From assembly GCA_905221605.1 (NCBI GenBank), contig CAJNDS010001857.1, positions 713,293 to 740,123 of the forward strand: a stretch of DNA of 26,831 nt. Reading direction: 5' to 3'. Below, one piece after another: positions 8,801-14,724 of the stretch. A program made the translations under genes and the position numbers. Positions within the stretch are counted from its first letter, which is position 1. Every line of letters starts with the position of its first letter. This DNA comes from Symbiodinium natans. Taxonomy: Eukaryota; Sar; Dinophyceae; Suessiales; Symbiodiniaceae. The notes beneath the pieces are model-generated. The model saw only the letters and a program-made list of their open reading frames with translations, searched no databases and was not told the origin of the DNA.

Positions 8801-9147
8801 GGGGATTCGGGTTTGCGGGTTTTTAGGGCAGTTTGGGATTTCAGGGCTTCTTCCTAGCTAGGACCAGCCTTGTCGAGGTCGGGTGTCCTGTGGTACCAAG
8901 CTGAGCCTCCGTTGTTCCAGGGCTCATCAGCAGCACGAAAGAGACGTAGGGCATGGAGTGCTGCACATGACGGCACTACCGAGTCATGGAGCACAGGGTT
9001 TTCTCCCAAACGTGGTTTTCCCTGTGCCCCAGGTTTAGCTTGAGGTTGTGTAGCTTGCGAGGGCCTCTAGGCATGGGAGTGAGCTCGAGGTTCTCGATCA
9101 CCTATGATGACTCCTTTGGGGCCTTCCTGCACTACCTCGTGATTCAG
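584..9147 (+). CDS. Multi-exon serine beta-lactamase-family hydrolase, catalytic region (spliced; exons listed separately)
   Basis: Known family: PF00144 proteins (class C beta-lactamase, D-aminopeptidase, 6-aminohexanoate-dimer hydrolase, LACTB types) are serine hydrolases with a nucleophilic Ser in SxxK and a Tyr in a Y-x-N/S motif. Seen here, in order over short plus-strand exons: GILVAHQGRLVYE, RHYAPGADA, SAAK with a following hydrophobic helix, ITARHLMTHTSGLG, EYNSGEHIQHL, ARPLGLPG, SIGGGQLMSC, FQLVSNQ, DYIREMSRPSFPQ, YGLLMWIN, WFATGYLTRYLIMFP, ERDAFVVSLGMDLTG and ITYDDSF. Proposed exons: 584-676, 870-969, 1559-1661, 2377-2452, 3006-3072, 3586-3676, 5972-6049, 6191-6230, 7371-7468, 7929-8007, 8444-8533 and about 9071-9147. 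Codon phases agree across the first ten junctions. Donors are GT, GC or GA; acceptors are AG. The block around LDLD that usually follows SxxK is not seen, and the N-terminus upstream of 584 is not resolved. Substrate is unknown. The family call is strong; exact splice sites are inference. Confidence 0.8.
677..869. repeat. Intron with CCCTAAA array (about 745-829)
   Basis: Lies between exons 1 and 2. About 12 CCCTAAA heptamers, mostly perfect with a few CCCTGAA units. The intron starts GC and ends TCTAG. No other feature is visible. Confidence 0.65.
870..969 (+). CDS. Hydrolase exon 2 with the SxxK nucleophile motif
   Basis: Reads RHYAPGADASEQIELDSAAK and then TISALLLGVLVTQ. S-A-A-K at 918-929 fits the catalytic SxxK, with the usual hydrophobic helix after it; the Ser is the predicted acylated nucleophile and the Lys its base. 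An in-frame TAG at 867-869 supplies the acceptor AG, so the exon cannot extend further left in this frame. It ends CAAG|GTGGGG, phase 1. Confidence 0.85.
970..1558. repeat. Intron with degenerate TTTAGGG tracts (about 998-1150)
   Basis: Separates exons 2 and 3. Left part is a mutated TTTAGGG tract containing GTATGGG, GTTCAGT and similar variants, with a short CCCTAAA piece near 1520-1535. The central 1160-1500 bases are unique. Small minus-strand frames there show no family resemblance. The family usually has a further short block here, so one more exon could be hidden. Confidence 0.5.
1559..1661 (+). CDS. Hydrolase exon 3 with the HTSG region
   Basis: Starts after CCCCAG and continues the split Gly codon of exon 2. 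Encodes GEHQKYWPLITARHLMTHTS and then GLGTGPPGVKFDPW. 'ITARHLMTHTSGLG' is a hallmark of PF00144 serine hydrolases, where the motif packs beside the active site. The donor is GT at 1662-1663 (GGCG|GTTTAGGG), so the intron opens directly with a telomere-type heptamer. Ends in phase 2. Confidence 0.9.
1662..2376. repeat. Intron with TTTAGGG array (about 1680-1742) and scattered variants
   Basis: Nine or so near-perfect TTTAGGG units, then unique DNA with short CCCTAAA and TTTAGGG pieces near 1990-2035, 2160-2212 and 2315-2335. A 65-codon open frame at 1936-2133 contains translated telomere repeat and is not considered coding. Confidence 0.55.
2377..2452 (+). CDS. Hydrolase exon 4 with the catalytic Tyr region
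   Basis: Reads (R)SKEYNSGEHIQHLSALIRA and then LTSEQL. The EYNSG block aligns with the family's Y-[SN]-[NS]-G segment and the helix after it; the Tyr codon is at 2387-2389. AG at 2375-2376 gives the single base needed to complete the codon split in exon 3. The end at GT 2453-2454 is phase 0. Alternative acceptors at 2361-2362 and 2373-2374 would add a few residues but break the phase. Confidence 0.8.
2453..3005. repeat. Intron with (GAGACAGA)n, poly-C and CCCTAAA/CCCCTAAA repeats
   Basis: Contains a GA-rich run and an almost perfect 8-bp GAGACAGA tandem (about 2498-2688), an uninterrupted run of 35 C (2845-2879), and a mixed 7- and 8-bp CCCTAAA/CCCCTAAA array (about 2884-2983). Long open frames on both strands through the 8-bp repeat are low-complexity artefacts. 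Three unrelated simple repeats sit in one 553-bp intron. Confidence 0.7.
3006..3072 (+). CDS. Hydrolase exon 5 (PLGLP block)
   Basis: Encodes SRHYASPVDWAEDQFARPLG followed by LP, matching the family's helix that ends in 'PLGM/PLGLP'. It starts in phase 0 after GTAG and ends CCAG|GCCATG. This GC donor leaves phase 1, which exactly fits exon 6. Using the first GT instead (3084) would give phase 0 and break the frame with exon 6. Confidence 0.8.
3073..3585. repeat. Intron with perfect TTTAGGG array (3081-3194)
   Basis: About 16 perfect TTTAGGG units, among the purest arrays of the left half. Then unique sequence with a GA microsatellite at about 3441-3464. No supported coding frame. Confidence 0.7.
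3586..3676 (+). CDS. Hydrolase exon 6 (GGGQLMSC block)
   Basis: After TCCTCCAG the frame reads GLFAHDGLDGDVSIGGGQLM and then SCPQLARSLD. A Gly-rich turn followed by '+.LAR' is the standard segment after the PLGM helix in this family. The best-fitting donor is CAG|GATTAG, a GA donor, in phase 2. Confidence 0.8.
3677..4577. repeat. Intron, left part: degenerate and pure telomere-type arrays
   Basis: Contains a TTTAGGG/TTTGGGG mixture (3679-3778), CCCTAAA units (about 4013-4090), a short G-strand array (4168-4206) and a pure G-strand array of about 17 units (4269-4390). Unique pieces between them (3786-3974, 4091-4165, 4207-4268) have open frames with no recognised family. The frame around 4217-4268 (QSGNAVFKQFAQGSTAG) could be a skipped exon but is not supported by phase. 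Confidence 0.5.
4578..4678. mobile_element. Family B foldback element (hAT-like MITE), copy 1
   Basis: The left end TTGGAATGTTCCCC mirrors the right end GGGGGAACATCCCAA. The inner arms continue as CAGTCCTTG and CAGGACTG. The element is 101 bp and is bounded by a perfect 8-bp direct repeat GAGATTCC (4570-4577 and 4679-4686). An 8-bp target duplication is typical of hAT-superfamily elements. Its length leaves no room for a transposase, so it is non-autonomous. Confidence 0.85.
4679..5796. other. Intron, middle part: no supported gene
   Basis: Mostly unique sequence with a few telomere variants (about 4806-4865, 5385-5395, 5745-5765) and a TA microsatellite near 5424-5445. Several open frames of 60-95 codons exist on both strands. 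None shows a recognisable motif, and some overlap each other. I see nothing firmer in this stretch. Confidence 0.4.
5797..5913. mobile_element. Family B foldback element, copy 2, inserted in telomere-type repeat
   Basis: Left arm TTGGATGTTC...CTAACAGTCCTTAA pairs with right arm TTAAGGACTGTTAG...GAGCATCCCAA. The same termini and inner arms as the copy at 4578 place both in one family. Flanks are CCCTAAAC (5789-5796) and CACTAAAC (5914-5921), seven of eight bases equal, so the target was probably a CCCTAAA tract. The loop holds 14 C residues (5851-5864). Confidence 0.8.
5972..6049 (+). CDS. Hydrolase exon 7 (FQLVS segment)
   Basis: The first base completes the codon from exon 6. The exon encodes NETPRLPWATNKTSVFQLVS and then NQDAQ. 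'FQLVS' before a helix fits the family segment between the GGG block and the YG...W block. A GT donor at 6050-6051 gives phase 2, fitting exon 8. A GA donor after the CAG ending at 6038 would give phase 0 and is disfavoured. The last 12 bases (6038-6049) are also the start of a family A element. Confidence 0.7.
6038..6183. mobile_element. Family A foldback element, copy 1, coincident with an intron and carrying a TTTAGGG array
   Basis: Left end GGATGCCCAGCAGTACCC and right end GGTTCCTGGGCAGCC match the ends of the copies at 16068 and 17089. The interior piece AAACCCCTTCTAAGCCC followed by AAAAAAAGGGC also matches their interior. In place of the copies' short middle there is a TTTAGGG array (about 6116-6165). 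The intron between exons 7 and 8 runs from inside the left terminal repeat to the right terminal repeat or nine bases beyond it. No flanking TA duplication is visible for this copy. Confidence 0.75.
6191..6230 (+). CDS. Hydrolase exon 8 (DYIREMSRPSFPQ)
   Basis: Encodes DYIREMSRPSFPQ, matching the family's helix before the 'YG..W' strand. The donor is CAG|GCCACG (GC), phase 0. The acceptor is either AG at 6189-6190 or AG at 6180-6181 (adding RGR). Both fit the phase of exon 7. Confidence 0.7.
6231..7370. repeat. Intron with opposed telomere-type arrays (6680-6775 G-strand; 6881-7109 C-strand)
   Basis: Holds CCCTAAA units (6257-6320), a pure TTTAGGG array of about 13 units (6680-6775), 105 bp of unique DNA, then about 32 CCCTAAA units (6881-7109), and a short TTTAGGG array (7183-7215). 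The two large arrays face each other and could fold into a stem. A degenerate family A copy sits at 6418-6498. On the minus strand the unique spacer reads SSVLKSCRYFDAREAWKQVS before GTAAGT; this is unassigned. Confidence 0.7.
6418..6498. mobile_element. Family A foldback element, degenerate copy
   Basis: GGACGCAGAGCAG, then GCCCTTTATTCCATTTTGGG, then TAGGTTCCCTTA and TTGGTTACT follow the order of the intact family A copies, with many changes and a decayed right end. A TA dinucleotide precedes it. Confidence 0.55.
7371..7468 (+). CDS. Hydrolase exon 9 (YGLLMWIN block)
   Basis: After TCCATCGCAG the frame reads AVSTYGLLMWINHAAAPDET and then SCCMSLESKGAT. 'YGLL.W.N' is the late core strand of the family; the two adjacent Cys suggest an extracellular or lumenal fold. 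The donor GAG|GAGAGC (GA) gives phase 2, continued by exon 10. Confidence 0.8.
7469..7928. other. Intron without telomere array, containing two diverged copies of a ~100-bp sequence
   Basis: The segments at about 7525-7615 and 7730-7800 share GGGACCCCC, GGTACCCC/AGTACCCCC and TCGGAAACCCCC in the same order. On the minus strand both are open and translate to related peptides, so the duplication looks like a decayed repeat and not a gene. This is the only sizeable intron of the hydrolase gene lacking TTTAGGG units. Confidence 0.5.
7929..8007 (+). CDS. Hydrolase exon 10 (WFATGYLTRYLIMFP)
   Basis: One base completes the Arg codon of exon 9. The frame then gives PHMPHITACEAWFATGYLTR and YLIMFP, fitting the family's 'GylGq.l.v.P' strand that precedes the final beta hairpin. 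The donor GT at 8008-8009 (CCCT|GTGCCT) is phase 0, matching exon 11. Confidence 0.7.
8008..8443. repeat. Intron with degenerate CCCTAAA array (about 8322-8436)
   Basis: About 315 bp of unique DNA, open in more than one frame but without a recognised motif. Then a CCCTAAA tract with CCCTAGA, CCCTGGA and CCCCAAA variants directly before exon 11. Confidence 0.55.
8444..8533 (+). CDS. Hydrolase exon 11 (FVVSLG block)
   Basis: Encodes ERDAFVVSLGMDLTGSTPCS followed by VTWSWLPGSF. The pattern after exon 10 is the C-terminal beta strand 'P+.dlvvV.lG'. Phase is 0 at both ends; donor GT at 8534 (TTC|GTAGGG) opens onto another TTTAGGG array. The acceptor GCCTGAG is weakly pyrimidine-rich, so the exact start is less certain than the frame. 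Confidence 0.75.
8534..9070. repeat. Intron with TTTAGGG array (8536-8674)
   Basis: About 18 units, mostly perfect with TTTCGGG and TTTTGGG variants, followed by degenerate G-rich sequence to about 8830. A unique piece at 8922-9031 is open in one frame after TTGTTCCAG and might be an additional exon, but shows no family motif. Confidence 0.55.
9071..9147 (+). CDS. Hydrolase exon 12 (ITYDDSF, end of the catalytic domain)
   Basis: The frame reads MGVSSRFSITYDDSFGAFLH and then YLVIQ, resembling the terminal helix region ('.YDDa...l...') of family members. A GC donor at CAG|GCTACG fits. The acceptor is unresolved because no AG nearby restores the phase of exon 11, so a missed exon is possible. 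Confidence 0.5.
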
Positions 9148-9212
9148 GCTACGCGCGGGTCTTGCCCTGGACCCAACGCCTTTTCTCGTCTCATTCCAGA
9201 AACAAAGAGACA

Positions 9213-9320
9213 CACCCTAAACCCTAAACCCTAAACCCTAAACCCTGAACCCTGAACCCTGAACCCTGAACCCTGAACCCTGAACCCTGAACCCTGAACC
9301 CTGAACCCTGAACCCTGAAC
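9213..9320. repeat. CCCTAAA array switching to CCCTGAA units
   Basis: Four CCCTAAA units turn into about ten consecutive CCCTGAA units. The blockwise change suggests local amplification of a single mutated unit. CCCTGAA corresponds to TTCAGGG, a heptamer used at some apicomplexan telomeres. Confidence 0.8.
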
Positions 9321-9342
9321 TAGGCCGCTTTGCCTTTGCCAG

Positions 9343-9495
9343 CGTCCACGACGACCCTCACGAGCACCACGCGGACCCGAACCCTGACCACCACCACAGT
9401 GACCTCCACCACCTACACCTCCACTTCCCGAACGGAAGCGACTTGGCATCCTACAATCCACAAAGGAGGAGGCATGCTTGTCGTCATGACAGCAA
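9343..9495 (+). CDS. Thr-rich linker exon A
   Basis: Preceded by a clean acceptor (CTTTGCCTTTGCCAG). The frame is a run of Thr/Ser: STTTLTSTTRTRTLTTTTVT, STTYTSTSRTEATWHP. Mucin-like Thr runs commonly link domains in secreted or surface proteins and are probable O-glycosylation sites. Donor GCAA|GTGTATGAG, phase 1, fits the next exon. Direct connection to exon 12 is inferred from strand and position. Confidence 0.6.
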
Positions 9496-9597
9496 GTGTA
9501 TGAGCACCGAGCATCAAATATGTCCGCAGCAGAGGCGGGCTGTCAACCCAGTATCAACCCTGAACTCCCCCTAGAGCCCTACAAAAGCCCCCCCTAG

Positions 9598-9762
9598 AGC
9601 CGCACAAGGTCATCGAAACCACCACCACCATTGTCACGACGGCGGCTGGCGATCACTGGCCCTTCGACTGGCTCTGGCCCACTACGACCACCACCGCCGG
9701 GTGGTGGCCGTGGCTGTTGGTTGAGGACACAAAGCCCCATGGTGGCGTCAACATTGTCCCCG
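9598..9762 (+). CDS. Thr/Trp-rich linker exon B
   Basis: The first two bases complete a Lys codon from exon A. The frame gives PHKVIETTTTIVTTAAGDHW, PFDWLWPTTTTTAGWW, PWLLVEDTKPHGGVNIVP. Thr runs alternate with Trp-rich segments. A GT donor (CCCG|GTGTGT) lies just left of a foldback element. No domain family is recognised. Confidence 0.6.
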
Positions 9763-9772
9763 GTGTGTTGAG

Positions 9773-9875
9773 CTTAGGGGCTGGGTAGTTAACCTTAAAC
9801 CTTTTTGGTTATATGTAATTCTATGACAAATATAAGGTTGACCTGTTTTTGGGGCTAGGGTATTTAGCCCCTGAG
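9773..9875. mobile_element. Family D foldback element
   Basis: Ends CTTAGGGGCT and AGCCCCTGAG are inverted copies with one mismatch. Inner arms GTTAACCTTA and AAGGTTGACC also pair. The 103-bp unit is AT-richer than its surroundings and lies wholly inside the predicted intron after linker exon B. Only one copy is seen, and no target duplication is evident. Confidence 0.5.
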
Positions 9876-9899
9876 TGAGGTGGTGTAGATACTGGGCAG

Positions 9900-9973
9900 C
9901 GGCATATGCGTTTCACAATCCCTCAAGTCGGTGGGCGAGCTTCTCTCCCAGCTTGCAGCCCATAGTCCCACTT
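9900..9973 (+). CDS. Candidate exon, frame ambiguous
   Basis: Lies between an AG acceptor (ACTGGGCAG) and a GT donor that begins a TTTAGGG array. Two frames are fully open, and a third stays open until a TAG at about 9963. One reads GICVSQSLKSVGELLSQLAA and looks most protein-like. The phase of linker exon B favours another (AYAFHNPSSRWASF). The exon boundaries are plausible, the product unknown. Confidence 0.4.
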
Positions 9974-10637
9974 GTTTAGGGTTTAGGGTTTAGGGTTTAG
10001 GGTTTAGGGTTTAGGGTTTCGGGTTTAGGGTTTAGGGTTTAGGGTTTAGGGTTGCTTCTGCTAGGGCAAGCCTTGGGATGGTTTGGTTGCTGGGTTTGGG
10101 GGCTCCTGGAGCTTCCGCTGCACGAGTCAGTGGTGGTTCCCTGTTTGTGGTCACAGGTTTAGGGTTTAGGGTTTAGGGTTTAGGGTTTAGGGTTTAGGGT
10201 TTAGGGTTTAGGGTAGTCACTGAAGCCACTGCAGAGTCGGCACTTCGTCGACGCAGGCCTGACCCCTGCAAAAGTCGCCCCCCTAACGGAACCAATACAA
10301 TCTGAACTTTGTTTTCGGCACAACATGACGTGCTAGAAAAGGTGGGAGAAGATGCCTGAGTGATTGAGATAGCCCAAAATTACTGTAGTGCTCTGACATA
10401 AGAGATCACTTTATGGTGAGGACTAAACCCTAAAGCCCTGCAGTCGTAGGACCATGAGCGAGGCAGGGATGAAGGGGAAGAGCTTGGGATAGGGTTTAGG
10501 GTTCAGGGTTTAGGGTTTAGGGTTTAGGGTTTAGTGTTTAGGGTTTAGGCTTTAGGGTTTAGGGTTTAGGGTTTAGGGGTTAGGGGTTAGGGGTTTAGGG
10601 GTTTAGGGCCAGTTTAGGGTGTCGAACTTCATCTTAG
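9974..10637. repeat. TTTAGGG arrays (9974-10053, 10156-10214, 10490-10616) with unique spacers
   Basis: Three G-strand arrays, the last drifting to TTAGGGG and TTTAGGGG units. The spacers at 10054-10155 and 10215-10480 have open plus-strand frames. One reads LLELPLHESVVVPCLWSQ before CAG|GTTTAGG and may be exonic, but phase was not established. Confidence 0.6.
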
Positions 10638-10729
10638 GCTGTTGAAGAACTCAACAACGACGACCACCAGCCTCGACCTCTCCACGGTCATTTACAACCA
10701 TGGGACGCCTGCTGAGGCAAGAGATCAAG
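10638..10729 (+). CDS. Candidate Thr-rich exon C
   Basis: After ATCTTAG the frame reads LLKNSTTTTTSLDLSTVIYN and then HGTPAEARDQ, ending CAAG|GTTCGG (GT donor, phase 1). The five-Thr run resembles linker exons A and B, suggesting the same protein. No family recognised. Confidence 0.5.
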
Positions 10730-12557
10730 GTTCGGACCCTAAACCCTATCCCTAAACCCTAAACTCTAAACCCTAACCCTAAACCCTAAACTCTAAACCC
10801 TAAACCGCGTTTACCGCGACTTTGTTGTTGAACGAAATGCAGGCAGACCGCGCATCTTGGGGTTCCCATGTTCGCAGATCGTGGCCGCGGAAGGTTACAC
10901 TTTTTGTGCTTCAAATGCTGAGCGCTAGAGAACGTTCACTTCTCCACTCTTCTATCCAATCAGACCTGCTAGCCGCCAAGCCTCCGCTCCATGGCCACCC
11001 GAAACGACGTGACCTTTGTGGGCTGCGTGCTGCGCAAAACGAGGAAGCAGACATCAACATACCCAGTAGTTCAGGCACTTGTCCGTTCTATGACGAGTAT
11101 ACTTGGAAGGTTCAGGGCACTTGTAACCCAATTATCTCTGTACTGTTACAATCTCTCTGAGTCCTATAAGTAGGCTATAAGTGGACTTATACTTGGGGTT
11201 TTAAAGTACCGATGACCCACCAAGTACCTGAGCCTTCCCAACTAGAGACAGCTGAGGACGAAGTCCAACGCGTCTCGGGTGCGCAAGGATCGTCGGAAGC
11301 AGAAGAAGAAACAGAAGCAGCGAGAGCATGCTGGCAATGCTGACTGGGACAAAGGACATCACCCTAAACCCTAAACCCTAAACCCTAAACCGTGTGAGAC
11401 TGATGATGAGACTTTAGTCTTGCACAGCTTGAAGGAGTTGTGATTAGGTTGAGTAGACGTTTTGTGCTGGGCCGTTTGGCCCTTTACCTTTGTAAGTGGG
11501 CTCCTTAATGTTGGCTCAACCTAGATGGCAACACCAGACCAGTTTTTCAGACCCGTATTTGAAACCGCCTATTCCCTGCAGAGTGTCCGAGAGGTCAGCT
11601 AAGCGGGTGGCAAAAAAAACCCTAAACCCTAAACCCTAAACCCTAAACCCTAAACCCTAAACCCTAAACCCTAAACCCTAAACCCTAAACCCTAAACCCT
11701 TTTGAAGCCTGTTGGGTGTGAGACTCTGCATGCTTGGCTCTCCATTGGTTGTTGTCAGTGGTCTGGTAGCCGTACGGACAGCGGCCCTTCCTCCGAAACC
11801 TCTGCTTACTTTGTGGTACTTTACCGTAACTTTAGATCCTTACCCTTTTTGGGTTTATTGGGTTTCTTAAGAAGGCAGCTAAAAGTTTATTTTATAGCTA
11901 CCCTCCTGAGTGCAGCCAAGCTTAGTGCAGTCTTGAGTGCCATGTAGTTGGCCTAAGGACTTGCAGTTGTGTGGCGCGGTATCCGCGGATGGAGAGCACG
12001 TTTCACATGATGCCCCGTGCCCCGGTTGTCTCGTCCTTACTCGCCACAGCGGCGGAAGTTGCACGAAGAAGCTATAGAGCCCTAAACACGAAACCGGCGT
12101 CGAAGCTCCCCCCCCCCCACGCCCCCTTGCAATACCAGCGCGCACGTGGCCGGGAAGCCTAGAGTCTCAGAGGCTTTGATTAGATGTGGTGGAGGTCTGA
12201 TTGTTTTGGTTCTAAGGGCTTAGGCAACAAGGGGTTGAGGGGGTTGGGAGCCATGTCGACCGGGATGGGGCTTGAAGAAGCTTAGTTTAACAGGGTTTCG
12301 AGAGTGGAATTGAGTCCAGAGAAGGCAACCGACGAAGGCAGGGTGTGTGTGATTTGAACAAACAACTGACTCAGAGGCCTCACAGAACACATCAGGCTGT
12401 GTCCAAGCCAATTCGGCCCTGCGTTTAGGGCTAAGGGTGTAGGATTTCGGGGTTAGGGTCTTGGGCCCACCCCGAACACGAGCATCGGTCTCCCCTAAAC
12501 CCTAAACCCTAAACCTTTAACCGTAAACCCTAAAAAGCCCTAAACCCTAAACCGCAG
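10730..12557. other. Telomere-array-rich stretch without a supported gene
   Basis: Arrays of CCCTAAA at about 10736-10806, 11361-11392, 11619-11700 and 12493-12553. Between them are unique segments with overlapping open frames on both strands (for example 10822-11160 and 11702-11947), none recognised. A basic or acidic low-complexity piece at about 11258-11350 is open in two plus-strand frames. The motif GCGGGTGGCAAAAAA lies at 11603, next to an array. Confidence 0.45.
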
Positions 12558-12663
12558 GATACTCCGGCGCATCAGGATACTCCGGCGGCTCCTGTACATG
12601 CAGCTGCCCGGTGGACCAAGACTTCGGGCGCTGCTACCCTTTGCCGGATGCTCTGGGCATGCC
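12558..12663 (+). CDS. Candidate Cys-rich exon
   Basis: After ACCGCAG the frame reads GYSGASGYSGGSCTCSCPVD and then QDFGRCYPLPDALGMP, ended by a GT donor (GCC|GTAACA) before an in-frame TAA. A tandem GYSG repeat is followed by four spaced Cys, suggesting a disulphide-bonded extracellular segment. No known domain is recognised. Confidence 0.5.
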
Positions 12664-12916
12664 GTAACATTTTGCGAAGTGCTGTGCTAAAGAAGTTCAA
12701 AAGCTGCGCCCTTTTGTTTAGAGGGAGAGAGAATCAGAAAGAGCGAGAGAGAGAGAGAGCGAGAGAGAGAGAGAGGGAGAGTTTGTCTCAAGAACAAGCA
12801 AGGATGAAATGACCTTCAAGAAGTGGCGCTATGGACAGGAGTGCCGTTCACTCTGAGGTTGAGCCTTCCAGGCTCAGGGCCTGTAATTAGCAAGAAGTTC
12901 CCAGGTTGGGGGAACT

Positions 12917-13052
12917 TCGGGGGTTTCGGGGGTTTAGGGGGTTTAGGGGGTTTAGGGGGTTTAGGGGGTTTAGGGGGTTTAGGGGGTTTAGGAGGTTTAG
13001 GAGGTTTAGGAGGTTTAGGGGGTTTAGGGGAATTAGGGGGTTTAGGGGGTTT
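12917..13052. repeat. 9-bp telomere-variant array (TTTAGGGGG)n
   Basis: About 15 units of TTTAGGGGG, with three central units changed to TTTAGGAGG. Because 9 is divisible by 3, all frames stay open and give (GFR)n, (GLG)n and, in reverse, (NPL)n peptides. These are not evidence of coding. A GA microsatellite lies just left at about 12719-12782. Confidence 0.85.
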
Positions 13053-13497
13053 CGCTTAAGTTCCGAAAGCCCGAAGGGTCCAAACTTCCGAGCGCGACTC
13101 CCAAGCCTGTTACAAAAGCGATTTTTCTTCGGAAAAAGCACTGTGCCGGTGATGCTGCATCATAGGCCCACTGATCACCCTGGCCTATCTTACTTTGAAG
13201 CCAAGCTTTGGACCCATCCTTTTATTTGCAGCCTGGGCGGTTCCGGGTTTAGGGTTTCTAAGGTGCAACTCTTTCAAACCTTTCTGCTGTTGCCGTTGTG
13301 TTTTCTCACTTGGGTCATCTTGGGTCCTGATCGGATGGCTGCGTAGGTCTCGGTCTAGGTGATCCAGGTTCAACGTCCACCCCCCCTAAACCCAAGCAGC
13401 TCAAGGTGTCCATGTTATGAAACTCTCGAAAGCTTGCTGTGAAATCTGCTCGCATCGGGCATGCGGAGTTTGCTAGGGTTCAGGGTTCGGGGCTTAG

Positions 13498-13625
13498 GGT
13501 TTCCCTCGACTCTGACCCTACTGAACCGCTTTGGCATCAGCCTCCTTCACCAGGAGGCCTGTGACTTCTTGGGCGCTGAGTACCTGCTCTCGGAGCGCTC
13601 TTGCCCCGACATTGGTGCCTTGGCG
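13498..13625 (+). CDS. Candidate exon, unassigned
   Basis: The frame reads STLTLLNRFGISLLHQEACD and then FLGAEYLLSERSCPDIGALA, ending at GCG|GTTCAGGG. It starts after GGGCTTAG. Amino-acid composition is balanced and helix-like, unlike the surrounding low-complexity frames. I do not recognise the family. Confidence 0.5.
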
Positions 13626-14184
13626 GTTCAGGGTTTCGGGTTTAGGGTTTCGGGGTTAGGGCTGCATGTATTTCTTAGAATTACGGTCACCATGGCGCAC
13701 CAAAGCAGAACCCTGACAAGCGGCAACCCCCCCCAACCCCAAAAGGTTGCCCCCAAAATTAGGTAGTAATACCTTTTACCGCGGGTAGTCGCACCACGGA
13801 GCGAAACAAGAACACCAACGAGACAACTAGTGGCAATGCTCTGATTACGGTGATTAGAAGACTTCAGAAAGCTGGTTGTAATCAAGGGTTTAGGGTTTAG
13901 GGTTTAGGGTTTAGGGTAAGTTTAGGGCTTCAATGCGAAGTGCTGGAACTCCACAGGGTTGAACAGTGCTCGTGCTCCAGATTGCAACTGCGCGACTGAC
14001 TTGGCTTCTTCTTCTGTATGTGCCGCGTATCGCCTCAAGCAGATTGGACACTGACGGTGAGCGGTGTAAAGCCAGCGCTTTTCACTCGCTTGGATCTGGA
14101 ACCGCTAACTTGTCAAGTGCAGAGCAGTCTTTTGGGGTAGATCATCACTCTGATCGAGGGTAGAAGGCTGCGTCTTGCTTCCCG
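13626..14184. other. Intergenic or intronic, short TTTAGGG array (13884-13918)
   Basis: Includes five TTTAGGG units and otherwise unique DNA. A possible Cys-rich plus-strand frame near 13965-14050 (PDCNCATDLASSSVCAAYRL) meets a stop before any clear donor. Nothing firmer is visible. Confidence 0.35.
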
Positions 14185-14724
14185 CTACAGAAGTACGGAG
14201 AAGCCGATCTTGCCAGCTCTTTCCCCCGGTGAGCAACCATGTTCATAGGCAGCGTTCAAACGAGCAAGCAGGCACCACCGGAAGTCGTACAGGCCCATCT
14301 CCCCTATGCTCCACTTGCCTGTCTTTCTTTGCCGCATTTTATTGTAAAACTCTTCTGAAGGACAATAAAGGTCCACGCTCAAATCTTGGTTCAGGTGCAA
14401 GGCCTTGTAAATGAAGAGACGACGGTTGTCAGCTGAGCAATAATGCCCTCCTTGACACTTAGCGAGAGCATCTCCATTGCTGAACTGTTCTTGGACTTGC
14501 CACTGTGTGTTCTTGATGTCGTCAACTGGAACTTTCAGAAGGCCCAAAAGATTCCCTGCCGCATTTTGTCGTCCATTGCACGCTGGAGCCTTTCGGAACA
14601 CGTGTTCATCCAAGTGGAATATTTTCCAGATGTGCGGGCACAGTTCCCGCAGGCTTGCGAGGACGGATGGTGTGTACCAGGTTCCAGTCCGGACCTTGCT
14701 CGTGCCAGGTTGACAACACAGGGT
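14185..14724 (-). pseudogene. Minus-strand coding relic with a DNRRL block
   Basis: The frame is open from 14724 down to a stop at 14185 and is protein-like along most of its length. It includes YTPSVLASLRELCPHIWKIF, HLDEHVFRKAPACNGRQN, then HYCSADNRRLFIYKALHL and YDFRWCLLARLNAAYEHGCS. The 'G.Y.S.DNRRL...+' pattern is one I associate with a recurrent domain in alveolate proteins; its function is not known to me. There is no ATG at the 5' end; the frame can be entered at TTG (14611-14613) or through an unseen splice. Upstream, related-looking sequence continues in other frames, which hints at frameshifts. It opposes the strand of the surrounding exons, so it may be a nested gene fragment or retrocopy. 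Confidence 0.45.

Noticed and set aside
12823-13346. Glycine- and GFR-rich proteins
   Set aside because: A 9-bp repeat keeps every frame open; the peptide repeats follow from the period.
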